Positions 28,097-38,143 of a DNA stretch of 64,000 nucleotides are shown piece by piece. The stretch is from assembly GCF_011319465.1 (NCBI RefSeq), contig NZ_RCMB01000002.1, forward strand, positions 108,258 to 172,257, written 5' to 3'. This DNA is from Candidatus Nitrosotalea sp. TS. GTDB taxonomy: Archaea > Thermoproteota > Nitrososphaeria > Nitrososphaerales > Nitrosopumilaceae. Numbering within the stretch: position 1 is the stretch's first letter; every line of letters starts with the position of its first letter. A program made the position numbers and the translations under genes. Under the pieces are notes generated by a model. That model was not told the origin of the DNA, did no database searches, and saw only the letters and a program-made list of their open reading frames with translations.

Positions 28097-28168
28097 AAAT
28101 GTATCACAAAATCTTTTGGTCAAATGATGTTTCTGTGCGATTCGATTTAATATTGCTGGCAACTAAGG

Positions 28169-28855
28169 GTGTGTGTGAGGGTTGCAGTAATCGTTTTTCC
28201 TGGCAGTAATTGCGATCGCGACATGCACCATGTCCTAACTGATGTATTCAATGTTGAATCCCAACTTGTATGGCACACTGATGCGTTACCCAAAAACATT
28301 GACGCAATTGTATTGCCTGGAGGTTTCTCTTACGGTGATAGGCTCAGAGCAGGGGTGATTGCAGCCCACAGTCCGGTTATAGCAGAAGTAAAAAAGATGG
28401 CAGAAAAAGGCATGCCAATTCTAGGGGTCTGCAATGGGTTTCAAATATTGGTAGAATGCGGTCTTTTGCCTGGTGCACTGTTAAAGAATACGTCGCTTAG
28501 CTACATCTGCAAATGGACAGAGATTATAGTTAAAAATAACAAGACGCCATTTACAAATAAACTCAAACTGGGACAACGAATTCCAATTGCAATGGCAAAC
28601 GGCGAAGGGCGCTACTATGCAGACAAGGAAACGCTACACCTGCTGAAGAAAAATAACCAGATTGTCTTCACTTATACTGATGATGTAAACGGGGCCGCAC
28701 TGAATATTGCAAGCATATGCAACAAGGAAGGAAATGTTGTAGGCATGATGCCGCATCCTGAAAGATCCGCCGAGCAGATCCTAAACCCCAAAGATGCAAA
28801 ACCTGCTTCGCTAATCTTTGAATCATTGTTGAACACATTGGGTGTTACTGCATGA
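28169..28855 (+). CDS. purQ: Phosphoribosylformylglycinamidine synthase subunit PurQ
   Basis: Glutaminase subunit that delivers ammonia to PurL. The class I amidotransferase site is visible: nucleophile cysteine in GVCNGFQILVE and the His-Glu pair in MMPHPERSAE; the N-terminus VAVIVFPGSNCDRDM is typical. GTG start at 28169 or 28175. The stop overlaps the purL start (ATGA), so the two are co-translated. Intact. Confidence 0.97.
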   Translation: MCVRVAVIVFPGSNCDRDMHHVLTDVFNVESQLVWHTDALPKNIDAIVLPGGFSYGDRLRAGVIAAHSPVIAEVKKMAEKGMPILGVCNGFQILVECGLLPGALLKNTSLSYICKWTEIIVKNNKTPFTNKLKLGQRIPIAMANGEGRYYADKETLHLLKKNNQIVFTYTDDVNGAALNIASICNKEGNVVGMMPHPERSAEQILNPKDAKPASLIFESLLNTLGVTA

Positions 28856-31016
28856 GCCTTACTCCGCAAGAGTCCGAGTATCTTGAAAAAAAGATAGGCA
28901 GAAAACCAAATCCCCTTGAGCTGCAAATAGTCGCAGCAGAATGGTCTGAGCACTGCTCCTACAAGTCATCAAAAAAATACCTCAAGATTCTTCCACGCAA
29001 GGGAGCAAGGGTAATCTCAGGCCCAGGATATGATTCTGGAGTGCTAGATGTGGGAGATGGATATGTTGTCACAGTACACATTGAGAGTCACAATCATCCC
29101 TCTGCAGTGGAACCCTATGGAGGCGCGGCAACGGGGGTAGGCGGTGTAATACGCGATATCTTGTCAGCCGGCACAAGACCGATTGCAATCTTGGACGGGC
29201 TTAGGTTTGGAGATATTGAAAATGACACTCATGCAAGATGGCTTTTTAAAAATGCAGTAAGGGGAATTGCCGATTATGGAAATTGTTTAGGGATACCAAC
29301 TATTGGCGGTGAAATAGAGTTTGACAAGTGTTTTACAAATTATGCGCTAGTCGATGTCGCCTCTGTTGGATTTGGAAGAAAAGAGCGGCTGATACAAAAT
29401 AGGGCAGACAAGGGAGACGCTTTGGTACTGATCGGAGGATCTACTGGCAGAGACGGTATAGGAGGCTCACAGTTTGCATCTGACAAGCTAGAGTCTGAGA
29501 ACCGCTCTGCCGTGCAAATCCCAGACCCGTTCATTGAAAAACTAGTAATCGAAGTAATACTGGAGGCAAGAAACCAACACTGCATCAAGGCAATGAAAGA
29601 CTTGGGAGGTGGGGGGCTTTCTTGTGCCATATCAGAAACAGCAGATGCGTTATCAGTTGGCATAGAACTTGATGTTGCCATGATTCACAAAAGGGAGCAG
29701 AACATGTCTCCTACAGAACTGATGGTCTCTGAATCTCAAGAGCGAATGCTTGTGATAACATCTCCTCAAAAACTTGATACTCTAAAAGAAATATGTGAAA
29801 AATTCCGTGTCTCATATTCTGTTGTGGGTAAAGTAATCGATGGTTCCATGATGGAGGTAAAATCAGAAAAACAAATGGTTGCCAAATTGCCAAGCGATGT
29901 TGTTGCCAATGCTCCGCTGCTTGACAGGCCGTCAAGTATCCCAAAATACCTAAAGAAATTAACTTTGATCAAAAAACCAAAGACTCCAAAAAATTTATCG
30001 CAGACAATTCTTACAATGCTGTCAAACCCAAACATTGCAAGCAAGCACTGGGTGTATACGCAATATGACCACGAAGTTGGCATTCGTACTGTAATCAAAC
30101 CTGGAAGGGACGCGTCGGTTTTAAGACTTGACAACGGAAAATTTCTCTCAATTAAGATAGATGGCAACTCAAAGCACTGCTACGTTGACCCAAGACAGGG
30201 AGTGATTGGCTGCTTTGATGAGGCATGCAGAAACATAATCTGCACAGGTGCAACCCCGATAGGAATGGTAGACCACCTGCAGTTTGGAAATCCTGAAGAC
30301 CCTGAAATCTTTTGGACATTCAAAGAATCAGTTGAGGGAATAACAGAGTACGCCAAATATTTTGAGATTCCATGTGTTGGAGGAAAGGTAAGTCTGTACA
30401 ACGAAACCGATGATGGCCCAATCAAGCCGACCCCATTGATAGGGGTGCTTGGCCTAATTGAGGAAAACCATTGATGCCTCAAAAAGCCAAAACAGGAGAC
30501 CTGGTTGTTCTAGTTGGCACGACAAAGGACGAGCTTGGCGGCTCGGAATATTACGAATATGTTCATGGTATCATAGGTGGAAAATGCCCGGCAGTTGATA
30601 TGGAATCGTCCAAGGAAAACCAAGCGGCAGTCTTGGATGTGATACACCAAGACCTGGTAAAGGCAGTACACGACTGCTCTAAAGGCGGAATCGGGGTGGC
30701 AATGTCTGAGCTCTGCATCACAAATGAAATAGGCTGTCACGTATTTTTGGATAAAGTCCCGTCAGAGAAACTCAGCCCTGACGAGTTGCTCTTTTCAGAA
30801 TCGCATTCCAGGTTCTTGCTAACAGTAGAGCCCTCCAAGATAAAAAAAGTAAAATCTTTGCTTGAAAAAAGAGGTGTCCAAAATGAGATCATAGGAAAAT
30901 TTGCAGGTCGCAGTATCATATTCAAGAACAAAACCAAGCCAGTTGCAAGTGTAATGGTTGATAAGGCACAAGAAAAATGGTTAAACTCATTGGGGGCATT
31001 GGTCAGTCATGGTTAA
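28852..31016 (+). CDS. purL: Phosphoribosylformylglycinamidine synthase subunit PurL (one frameshift)
   Basis: ATP-dependent synthase converting FGAR to FGAM, about 721 residues. Motifs: EWSEHCSYKSSKK near the N-terminus, ESHNHPSAVEPYGGAATGVG, DLGGGGLSCAI, DHEVGIRTVI and, in the C-terminal part, VHDCSKGGIGVAMSEL. At 30472 a stop appears because one T is missing from a T run (the correct reading is ENHLMPQKAKTGDLVVLVG). The remainder follows in the next frame to 31016. Part of purQ-purL-purF. Confidence 0.95.
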
Positions 31017-32445
31017 AGAAAACTGCGGCGTAGTTGGAATTTTTAGCTTGGATGGCGCAAATGTCATCCCGATGGTCATTGATGCACTACGCGCACTCCA
31101 ACACAGGGGCCAAGAGGCCTGGGGTGTTGCAGTTCCAAAAAAACAGCCATACAAGCAGCTTGGCCTTGTCTCCTCTGCAGTATCAGAGTTTGACAAGATA
31201 ACCCGTGATTATGCCTCACCTGCAGCAATTGGGCACGTCAGGTATTCTACAATAGGCAAAAGCAACCTGGAAAATGCCCAGCCGCTTAAAGTAAAGGACC
31301 TGTGCATTGCCCATAATGGAACCATATCAAATGTTGAAGAGCTGGCAGGCATGGTTGGCGGATGCACATTTACGCCACAAAACGCAAGTGATACGCTTGT
31401 TGCAGCACAACGACTAGTCTCACTCATGTCTGAGAATGGAAAACTCGGCAACGCGCTATCAATTTTGAAAAACGAGATGATAGGCTCGTTTTGTTTTACC
31501 TTTGTTTCTGATGATAATGCAGTATATGCAGCACGTGATCCCAGAGGATTTCGGCCGATGGTTATTGGATATAGAAAAGACAACAACTCTTACATTGTGG
31601 CATCCGAATCAGTTGCGCTATCTGCGGTGGGGGCACAGCTTGTCAGAGACGTAAAACCAGGCGAGCTTGTAAAAATCAGCAACGCAGGACTGGAATATGA
31701 AATGTTCTCTGAAGAAAAAAAACCCGCTCACTGTTCTTTTGAGTTTACCTATTTTGCACATCCGTCAAGTGTTATGGAAAGTTCCAACATCTATGTGGTC
31801 AGAAAGAGAATCGGGCAATTTCTGGCAAGAAAGTATCCAATCAAGGATGCAGATATTGTCGTTCCAGTTCCAGATTCTGCAAGACCTGCCGCACTAGGAT
31901 ATGCGCAAGAGCTTGGAATCCCATTTGAAGAAGGATTGCTCAAGGACAGGTACAGCAGAAAGGGACCACTGCGCAGTTTCATTGAACCGCATCAAAGCGA
32001 CAGAGTTGAAATCAATCGCTGGATTATTCCAATCACACAGGTAATCAGCGGCAAACATGTCGTGGTAGTCGATGACAGTCTTGTAAGGGGAACAAGCTCA
32101 AAGGCAATCATCAAGGCCTTACGCAGAGCTGGTGCAAGAAAGATTAGCATGGTAATTACTTTTCCACAAATAAAATATCCATGCTATGCAGGAATTGACT
32201 TTCCGTCACAGGATGAGCTGGTCACATTTATGGGAGATGACAAAAATTACACCGAAGACGAAATTACAGAAAAAGTCAGACAGCTAATCGGTGCAGACTT
32301 TCTTGGCTACAACGACGCCCAGAATCTTGCAAATGCCGTGGGAATGGATTACAATTCCATGTGCTTTACATGCTATTCGGGAGATTATTCTACACTTGGA
32401 ATAAAGCCGACATTTAAGAGCAGAGCAGAAATCAAGGGAGAGTAA
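31009..32445 (+). CDS. purF: Amidophosphoribosyltransferase PurF
   Basis: First committed enzyme of purine synthesis (PRPP to phosphoribosylamine). The short propeptide MVKEN precedes the catalytic cysteine of CGVVGIF. Glutaminase motifs HRGQEAWG and IGHVRYSTIGKSNLENAQPL and the PRPP loop HVVVVDDSLVRGTSSKAI are present. Cysteines near the C-terminus (CFTCYSGDYS) suggest the iron-sulfur type. 478 residues, intact; overlaps purL by eight bases. Confidence 0.97.
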   Translation: MVKENCGVVGIFSLDGANVIPMVIDALRALQHRGQEAWGVAVPKKQPYKQLGLVSSAVSEFDKITRDYASPAAIGHVRYSTIGKSNLENAQPLKVKDLCIAHNGTISNVEELAGMVGGCTFTPQNASDTLVAAQRLVSLMSENGKLGNALSILKNEMIGSFCFTFVSDDNAVYAARDPRGFRPMVIGYRKDNNSYIVASESVALSAVGAQLVRDVKPGELVKISNAGLEYEMFSEEKKPAHCSFEFTYFAHPSSVMESSNIYVVRKRIGQFLARKYPIKDADIVVPVPDSARPAALGYAQELGIPFEEGLLKDRYSRKGPLRSFIEPHQSDRVEINRWIIPITQVISGKHVVVVDDSLVRGTSSKAIIKALRRAGARKISMVITFPQIKYPCYAGIDFPSQDELVTFMGDDKNYTEDEITEKVRQLIGADFLGYNDAQNLANAVGMDYNSMCFTCYSGDYSTLGIKPTFKSRAEIKGE

Positions 32446-32447
32446 AA

Positions 32448-32694
32448 TTGGAATTAGCATTTGTCCTTGTAAAAAGCAAGATGGGCCATGAAATGGATGT
32501 GCTAAATGAAATTCTAAAGATTGATGGAGTAAAGGAAGTAACAGGTACATATGGACAGTATGATATTTTTGTCAAAGTCCAGGTTTCAACTAGGACACAA
32601 ATTGAAAAAATAATCACAAAAGACATTCGTCCAAATACGCAACGTGGTTTCAACGACCACATTGCCTGTGATTCCTGACCAGGGCAAAAAGTAA
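32448..32694 (+). CDS. Stand-alone AsnC/Lrp RAM domain protein (frameshift near end)
   Basis: About 81 residues, TTG start two bases after purF. LAFVLVKSKMGHEMDVLNEI and GVKEVTGTYGQYDIFVKVQV are the usual RAM strands; the shifted final part reads RNVVSTTTLPVIPD. No DNA-binding domain. Close spacing to purF suggests cotranscription, perhaps sensing an amino acid for nitrogen or purine control (inference). Confidence 0.8.
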
Positions 32695-32821
32695 TCTACA
32701 TTCAAGACCGTGCATGACCATGTCTGTCTAGCGTTATTTTGAACCTTGTAAGATTCTAGATATGGGGGAATCGAACTGATGAAGACGATTTCCCTAATGG
32801 GTTTAATTATTTTAAATACTC

Positions 32822-32889
32822 ATGTCCTAAAAATAAGACATATGTCTTAAATGTAGGACATATGTCCTAAATATAGGACATTATGTTAT
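32822..32889. promoter_or_regulatory. Operator array of the MNT-HEPN operon, 20-bp period
   Basis: Two perfect 16-base palindromes, TAAGACATATGTCTTA (32834-32849) and TAGGACATATGTCCTA (32854-32869), are flanked by matching half-sites ATGTCCTA (32822-32829) and TAGGACAT (32874-32881). The four centres are exactly 20 bases apart (32821.5, 32841.5, 32861.5, 32881.5) and the last half-site touches the ATG at 32883. A TATA-like ttttaaata lies just upstream. This is what an autorepressing antitoxin with a winged helix would use. Confidence 0.7.
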
Positions 32890-33482
32890 TGCATAGATAC
32901 CTGGAAGATGTACTAGGAAACAAGGCAAGTATCATCTTGCTTCGTACTATGATAAATTACCAAGGCAAGATCTTTACTATAAGAGGATTAGCAGAAGAAG
33001 CCAAAGTCACACCAAATGAGGCAGCCCTCACTATTCATGATCTTGAAAGATTTGGCATCGTAAAAATTCAACCAGTGGGAAGGGCATATCAATTAGAATT
33101 AAACAAGAAAAGCTACATTCTAGATAAAATAATAGAACCAATGATCGAATCAGAAAAAAACACCATGTTTGAGATGCTTGAACTATTAAAGAAATATCTT
33201 GATACAACTAAGATTTTCTCTGCGGCAATTTTCGGAAGTGTTGTAAAGGGGCAAGAAAAGATAGACAGTGACATAGATCTTCTAGTAGTTTCAAATGATC
33301 ATGGATATGCCATCAAACAAATATCTGAAGTAGCAGAACAAATATTCTCAATATTCCATGGTAGTATATCTCCAGTAGTGTTTACCAAAAAGGAATTCAA
33401 AGCTAAACAAAAAGGATCTCTGATACGATCAATCATCGATAATCATATTCTAATATGTGGTTTCAGTATTGAAACTTTGTAA
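32883..33482 (+). CDS. MNT-type nucleotidyltransferase antitoxin with N-terminal winged helix
   Basis: 199 residues. Residues 25-80 form a winged HTH (FTIRGLAEEAKVTPNEAALT). Residues 100-190 are a minimal nucleotidyltransferase with FGSVVKGQEKIDSDIDLLVV, the GS...DxD metal-binding motif. In HEPN-MNT systems the MNT protein neutralises HEPN by modifying it. The stop abuts the HEPN start. The HTH and the palindrome array before the gene suggest autorepression. ATG at 32883 lies inside the array. Confidence 0.88.
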   Translation: MLLHRYLEDVLGNKASIILLRTMINYQGKIFTIRGLAEEAKVTPNEAALTIHDLERFGIVKIQPVGRAYQLELNKKSYILDKIIEPMIESEKNTMFEMLELLKKYLDTTKIFSAAIFGSVVKGQEKIDSDIDLLVVSNDHGYAIKQISEVAEQIFSIFHGSISPVVFTKKEFKAKQKGSLIRSIIDNHILICGFSIETL

Positions 33483-33872
33483 ATGGCAAAACCTGTAGAT
33501 CCTTCAAAAGCATCTAACTATGTCACAAAAGCTAAAGAGGCGCTGACAACTGCTATTGAATCATCAAAAAATAAGAGGTATAATAGTGCAGTAATCAACG
33601 CAGTTCATAGCGGCATAAACTCCCTTGACGCATTAACTACAAAATTTAAAGGCAAACGCGGAACCGACGATCACACTGAAGTACTCTCACTTGTTAAAGG
33701 GATACTCCCAGCTCCTGAATATGATGAGATTAGAAAACAGTTTATGTCTCTAATAAATATGAAGAATACTTCTGAGTATCAACCTGACTTTATGACTGAA
33801 AAAGATGCTAACGAGGCAATAAAATGGGCAGAACGGATTTTATCCAAAATTAACGCTAAACTTAATCCGTAG
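33483..33872 (+). CDS. HEPN-domain toxin of a MNT-HEPN module
   Basis: 129 residues, all helical. A candidate catalytic RNase motif, R-x4-H, is seen in GKRGTDDHTEVL (about residues 59-70), and the preceding helix NSAVINAVHSGINSLDAL is typical of HEPN domains. It starts on the base after the antitoxin stop. In such modules HEPN is an RNA-cutting toxin held in check by the MNT partner. Target unknown. Confidence 0.85.
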   Translation: MAKPVDPSKASNYVTKAKEALTTAIESSKNKRYNSAVINAVHSGINSLDALTTKFKGKRGTDDHTEVLSLVKGILPAPEYDEIRKQFMSLINMKNTSEYQPDFMTEKDANEAIKWAERILSKINAKLNP

Positions 33873-34046
33873 GCATGGTTTTTCTAATAAAAAGTGAGGG
33901 AACTAAACTAACTAGACAAATCCCCTAATGGACCTTGAAATTGTACCAAAACAGAACTGGGTCCTACAGGTCTCAGATCGCGATCTTTAAATTGGTTTTT
34001 CAAATTATTTGGTGGATGTTTGGAAGACAAAACAATACCTGTAAAC

Positions 34047-34068
34047 TAAACAATTAAATAATTGTTTA
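34047..34068. promoter_or_regulatory. Operator palindrome before the ArsR-type gene
   Basis: Perfect 10-base arms TAAACAATTA and TAATTGTTTA around a 2-base centre, 14 bases before the ATG at 34083; the AT-rich tattatatta between may be the TATA/initiation region. Its place and symmetry match a site for the ArsR-like dimer encoded just downstream. Confidence 0.6.
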
Positions 34069-34082
34069 ATTATTATATTAAC

Positions 34083-34397
34083 ATGGAATCCGTCTGGAAA
34101 GCAGTTGCAGATGACAGCAGGCGCGAGATACTGATGCTGCTTCGAAAAAGGAAGATGACTCCAAGTGAGATGACCGAACACTTTCATTTTACGGCTCCTG
34201 CCTTGTCAAGTCACCTACGCATATTGAAGAGCGCAGACTTGGTTACTGAGGAAAAACTGGGCAAGAACCGATACTATTCATTAAATGAAAAAAAATCTCT
34301 TGAGGTTGTAAATTTCTTTGAAAAGATGTGGGGGTACAACCTAAACTCGCTTAAAGAATACCTCGAGAACAAGGAAAGGAAAAAAGGACATGAGTGA
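34083..34397 (+). CDS. ArsR-family winged-helix repressor
   Basis: About 104 residues from ATG 34083. ESVWKAVADDSRREILMLLR, TPSEMTEHFHFTAPALSSHL (recognition helix) and the wing KLGKNRYYSL are those of ArsR/SmtB proteins of the group usually paired with SRPBCC proteins. The metal-binding cysteine motif of true ArsR is missing, so it probably does not sense metal. The stop overlaps the next gene's ATG (ATGAGTGA). Confidence 0.88.
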   Translation: MESVWKAVADDSRREILMLLRKRKMTPSEMTEHFHFTAPALSSHLRILKSADLVTEEKLGKNRYYSLNEKKSLEVVNFFEKMWGYNLNSLKEYLENKERKKGHE

Positions 34398-34843
34398 TCT
34401 AGAAATCAGCGAAATCAATTGAAATTGATGCCTCTCCGGAAGTTGTATTCAAGGCTATTTCGGATCCTAGTGAATTGACCAACTGGTTTCCCGGATGCGG
34501 CAATATTAGAACCCAAAGTTGGAGGGAAAACTAGATTCACATATTACAAGGATTCAAAGAGGATTACGCATGTGCAAGAGATCATGATAAAACTAATGAA
34601 GGAAGGGTTTTGGAATTTGTCAAGAACAAAAAACTTGTCTATACCTGGCAGCACATGGATGTGCCAGACTTTCCTGAAACTATAGTAACATGGGAATTGG
34701 AAGAAATAAGCAAGAACAAGACTAGATTGACCCTAACTCATACAGGATTTACAAGCAAGGACCAAGTCAAAGATCATTCCGAAGGCTGGGCGTTCTTTCT
34801 TAATGAACTAGTTAAATATCTTACAAGACTTCGTCCGTTGTAA
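34389..34843 (+). CDS. SRPBCC (AHSA1-like) protein (frameshifted)
   Basis: About 150 residues in pieces: EIDASPEVVFKAISDPSELT, NWFPGCG..., GGKTRFTYYKDSKR, then the intact C-terminal half VWELEE-type strands (TIVTWELEEISKNKTRLTLT) and SEGWAFFLNELVKYL, which is a hallmark of the family. Three or more indels occur between 34400 and 34600. Binds a hydrophobic ligand in a helix-grip fold; a fusion partner of ArsR-type repressors in many genomes. Ligand unknown. Confidence 0.78.
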
Positions 34844-34990
34844 GTACAAATCCTAAAGGGCTAAGTTAATGAAAAGATGAATCAAACTTAGACCAAGCCT
34901 TCATTCATGAACAACGATATTTTTTCACATTAATAATACCTGCAAAGAATTACAGTTTTATGATCTGGCTTTTCTGTAAAGGCTATTTTG

Positions 34991-35413
34991 CTACTCGAGC
35001 GCCTCAATTCTGCCCTTGTATTTTTCTTTGTACAGTGATTTGCATGACGTGCAACAAAAAAATCTCTCCGCATTTGCAAATCTTAGAATGCTTGGTTTTC
35101 CATGAACAGGTCCCTTGCAATAATCACATGACAATTTCACAAGTGTTCCCTTGTCAAGTTTTATTGGATGGCCTTTGAGCGCCTTCTCACGAATGTGGTC
35201 TAGTATGACGCTCGTTTTCGTCTCAAGTTTTCCCAAATCAATGTCAGGCAAGACTGCCTTTATCAGACCTACGTTAACCAATCTCTCATAGCGTGTCTTG
35301 ACTGTAGGGGTGCTTACGTTGATCTCTCTGGCTATCTGTCTGAAAGATTTTCTGCCATCCTTGATAAGAGATTCCAACAGTGCAATATCTATCTCATCTA
35401 ACTTGAGTGGCAT
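34991..35413 (-). CDS. Lrp-like HTH with TRASH domain, copper-responsive regulator
   Basis: 140 residues. An AsnC-type HTH (LDEIDIALLESLIKDGRKSF, STPTVKTRYERL) is followed by a C-terminal TRASH domain with CDYC...CCTSCKSLY. This architecture is that of the archaeal metallochaperone/regulators (CopT-type) controlling copper export. Divergent from the P-type ATPase gene at 35512, with palindromes between them. Intact. Confidence 0.88.
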   Translation of the reverse strand: MPLKLDEIDIALLESLIKDGRKSFRQIAREINVSTPTVKTRYERLVNVGLIKAVLPDIDLGKLETKTSVILDHIREKALKGHPIKLDKGTLVKLSCDYCKGPVHGKPSILRFANAERFFCCTSCKSLYKEKYKGRIEALE

Positions 35414-35449
35414 GACAGTGATTACATCTCATGCATGTATATCTTGTAC

Positions 35450-35467
35450 ACTTTACAATTGTAAAGT
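35450..35467. promoter_or_regulatory. Palindrome ACTTTACAATTGTAAAGT
   Basis: Perfect 18-base palindrome centred between the divergent TRASH-HTH and copper ATPase genes, 37 bases from the regulator start. The likely site for the copper-responsive regulator, controlling both genes. Confidence 0.6.
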
Positions 35468-35495
35468 TCCATAGTTAAGTAAATGGCGCGCGTAA

Positions 35496-35509
35496 TATAT
35501 CATGATATA
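35496..35509. promoter_or_regulatory. Palindrome TATATCATGATATA before copA
   Basis: Perfect 14-base palindrome immediately before the copA ATG at 35512. It could be a second regulator site or include a TATA element. Confidence 0.4.
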
Positions 35510-35511
35510 CT

Positions 35512-37967
35512 ATGACGGTTGAGGTAGCCAAGCAAGAAGAGAAAATCAGGCGAACGGTATTGAAAATAGGCGGAATGCACTGCGCTGGATGTGTCAGCAC
35601 CATCCAGAAATGCATTTCAGATGTTCCGGGAGTAAACAAGGTAGAGGTCAACCTGGCTACTGAAAAGGCTACATTAGAATTTGATCAAACAAAAGTTAAA
35701 CTTGATTCTATTGAAAAGGCAATCGAGGAAATAGGTTACAGGGTAGTTTACGAAAAACTATCTTTGAAGATTAGCGGAATTTCTGATTCTACTGATTCGG
35801 AGAGACTTGAGCAGAAACTGCGACAAATTAATGGCATCAAGTTAGCGTCCGTCAATTATGGGAATTCACAAATTAATATAGAATACAACTCAGCCCTCCT
35901 GTCGCTTGCAGACATCAGAAAGAAGATCACAGAGCTCGGATATGGCATTCTAAGCGAAGATCTAGGGATATCAACACAGGACATGGAAGCAAGAAAACTC
36001 AAACACCTGTTCATAGTTGGAATTATTTTTACTGTTCCTGTTATTTTATTCAGCTATCCTGAAGTTTTCAAATTTTTGGCTATATCAGGAACAAACATTG
36101 CGGCATATACGATGTTTGTATTTGCGTCAGCCGTTCAGTTTGTGACTGGAAGCAGGTTCTACACTGGCGCGTTTCGAATTGCAAAGATGAGGTCTGCAAA
36201 CATGGATACCCTGGTTGTGCTTGGTACGACCACCGCCTATTTCTTTAGTGCATTCAATACATTTCCGGTTCCCAACTGGCATGCCATGTATTACGACGCA
36301 GCAGCAGTTGTCATCACATTCATAATTCTAGGCAAGTACATGGAGCTAAAAACCAAGGGCAGGACCAGCTCCATAATCAGGAAGATGCTTGAGCTCCAGC
36401 CCAAGACTGCTAGAATAAGAAAGAAAGATGGCAAAGAGGTTGAGATAGCGGTGGAACTTATCCAGCCTGGAGATATTCTAGTAGTCAGGCCAGGAGAGAA
36501 GATTCCGGTCGATTCCTCGGTGGTATTTGGTATCTCGGCAGTAGACGAATCCATGATAACTGGCGAGTCTGTTCCTGTAACAAAAAAGATTGGAGACAGT
36601 GCGATAGGTGGGACAATCAACAGAGAAGGAATGCTTGTTGTAAAAGCAACCAAAGTTGGCTCTGACTCGTTTCTCTCGCAGGTAGTAAAACTTGTGGAAG
36701 AAGCAATGGGCAGAAAGCCTCTCATGCAAAAATTGGTTGACAGGGTTGCAGGATACTTTGCATACGCGGTAATGGTTGTCGCTCTATCTACTTTCATTGT
36801 CTGGTATTTTGCAGTAACACACGGCGTTGCTGGTGCTGCAATAATTCCAGCAGTTGCTGTGCTCGTTGTTGCATGTCCATGTGCACTAGGCCTTGCTACT
36901 CCTACTGCAATCATGGTTGGTATGAGCAAGGGTGCATCAAATGGTGTGATATTTAGAGGAGGAGAGGCGATGGAGATGCTAAATAAAATCTCGGTGGCAA
37001 TCTTTGACAAGACAGGAACTCTAACACAAGGAAAGCCTCAGGTGACAGATGTGGTCGAGATAAAAAAATTGGCCATGGTCGTTCCTGCAATCAGTTCTGA
37101 CAAAAATGAAACTACACTAACCCTTGCAGCTATTGCAGAGAAAGGCTCTGAGCATCCGTTAGCAAAGGCAATTGTTGCACATGTGCAAGATCAAGGAATG
37201 AAAATAGATGATGCATCATACTTTGAAGCGGTTGCAGGACTTGGCGTGATAGCTACCTACAACAACTTGCGTTTGAAGGTTGGCAGTCCAGCATTCATGC
37301 AAAACCAGAAAGTAGACATATCGTATTCCAATCAAATAATTGGGAAACTACAGGAAGAGGAAAAACAGCAGTGATAGTTTCTGTGGGTGATGTGGTTCTT
37401 GGAATCATAGGACTACTTGATATTCCAAAGCAAGGAGCAAAGGAGGCTATCTCTATTTTGAAATCAATGAAGATAGAACCTGTAATGCTTACAGGAGACA
37501 ATGAAAAGACTGCAAACAAAGTTGCCCAGATGGTAGGCATAGAGAGGATCTTTGCAGACATCTTGCCGTCAGGAAAAGTAGATGTGGTAAGAAAGATCCA
37601 AAATGAAGGCAAGAAGGTAGCCATGATTGGAGACGGAATAAATGATGCACCGGCTCTTACTGTAGCCGACGTAGGGATAGCGGTAGGATCTGGCACGGAC
37701 ATTGCAATAGAGGCTGGTAAAGTGATTCTTGTCAGAGACGACATTCGTGATGTTGTTACTGCAATCGAGATTGCAAAGAAGACTGTAGGAAAGATAAAAC
37801 AGAACCTGACTTATGCTTTCATGTACAACGCGATCTTGATTCCTGTAGCTGCTATGGGATTTCTGTATCCTGCACTTGCTGGAATCGCGATGGCTGCAAG
37901 TTCGGTTTCTGTTACCATGAGCTCACTTGCCATGAAAAGATGGACTCCAAAGAGAAAGAAGAATTAA
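35512..37967 (+). CDS. copA: Copper-exporting P1B-type ATPase (one frameshift)
   Basis: About 818 residues. N-terminal heavy-metal domain GGMHCAGCVSTIQ, a second degenerate HMA without cysteines, eight membrane helices, actuator TGES, CPCALGLATPTA in the membrane metal site, phosphorylation motif DKTGTLTQGKP, SEHPLAKAI, GDGINDAPAL. One G is missing near 37360, so the frame stops at 37372 and resumes (EEGKTAVIVSVGDVVLGIIG). Divergent from the TRASH regulator. Exports copper(I) out of the cytosol, important to ammonia oxidisers that use many copper enzymes. Confidence 0.95.
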
Positions 37968-38143
37968 CATTATTTGAAAAAATTTGTTTGTGTTCAAGTG
38001 GGAAACTAAACCGAGTAACAAATTCCTTCAAGAGATTTGAAACACTAATTCAAAGTACCATTGCCATGCTACCAAGTATGACAGTCTGGAAACAAGTCAA
38101 AAAGTATATCAGTTTAAATCCAAGCCAGTTCAATGACGCCTGA

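Noticed and set aside
28852..31016. Programmed frameshift or split PurL (two subunits)
   Set aside because: The junction is a missing T in a T run, no slippery motif with downstream structure is evident, and one-base shifts are everywhere in the window.
37940..38143. Short frame between copA and purC as a gene
   Set aside because: It overlaps the copA end, has no upstream promoter and no recognisable composition. Treated as chance.
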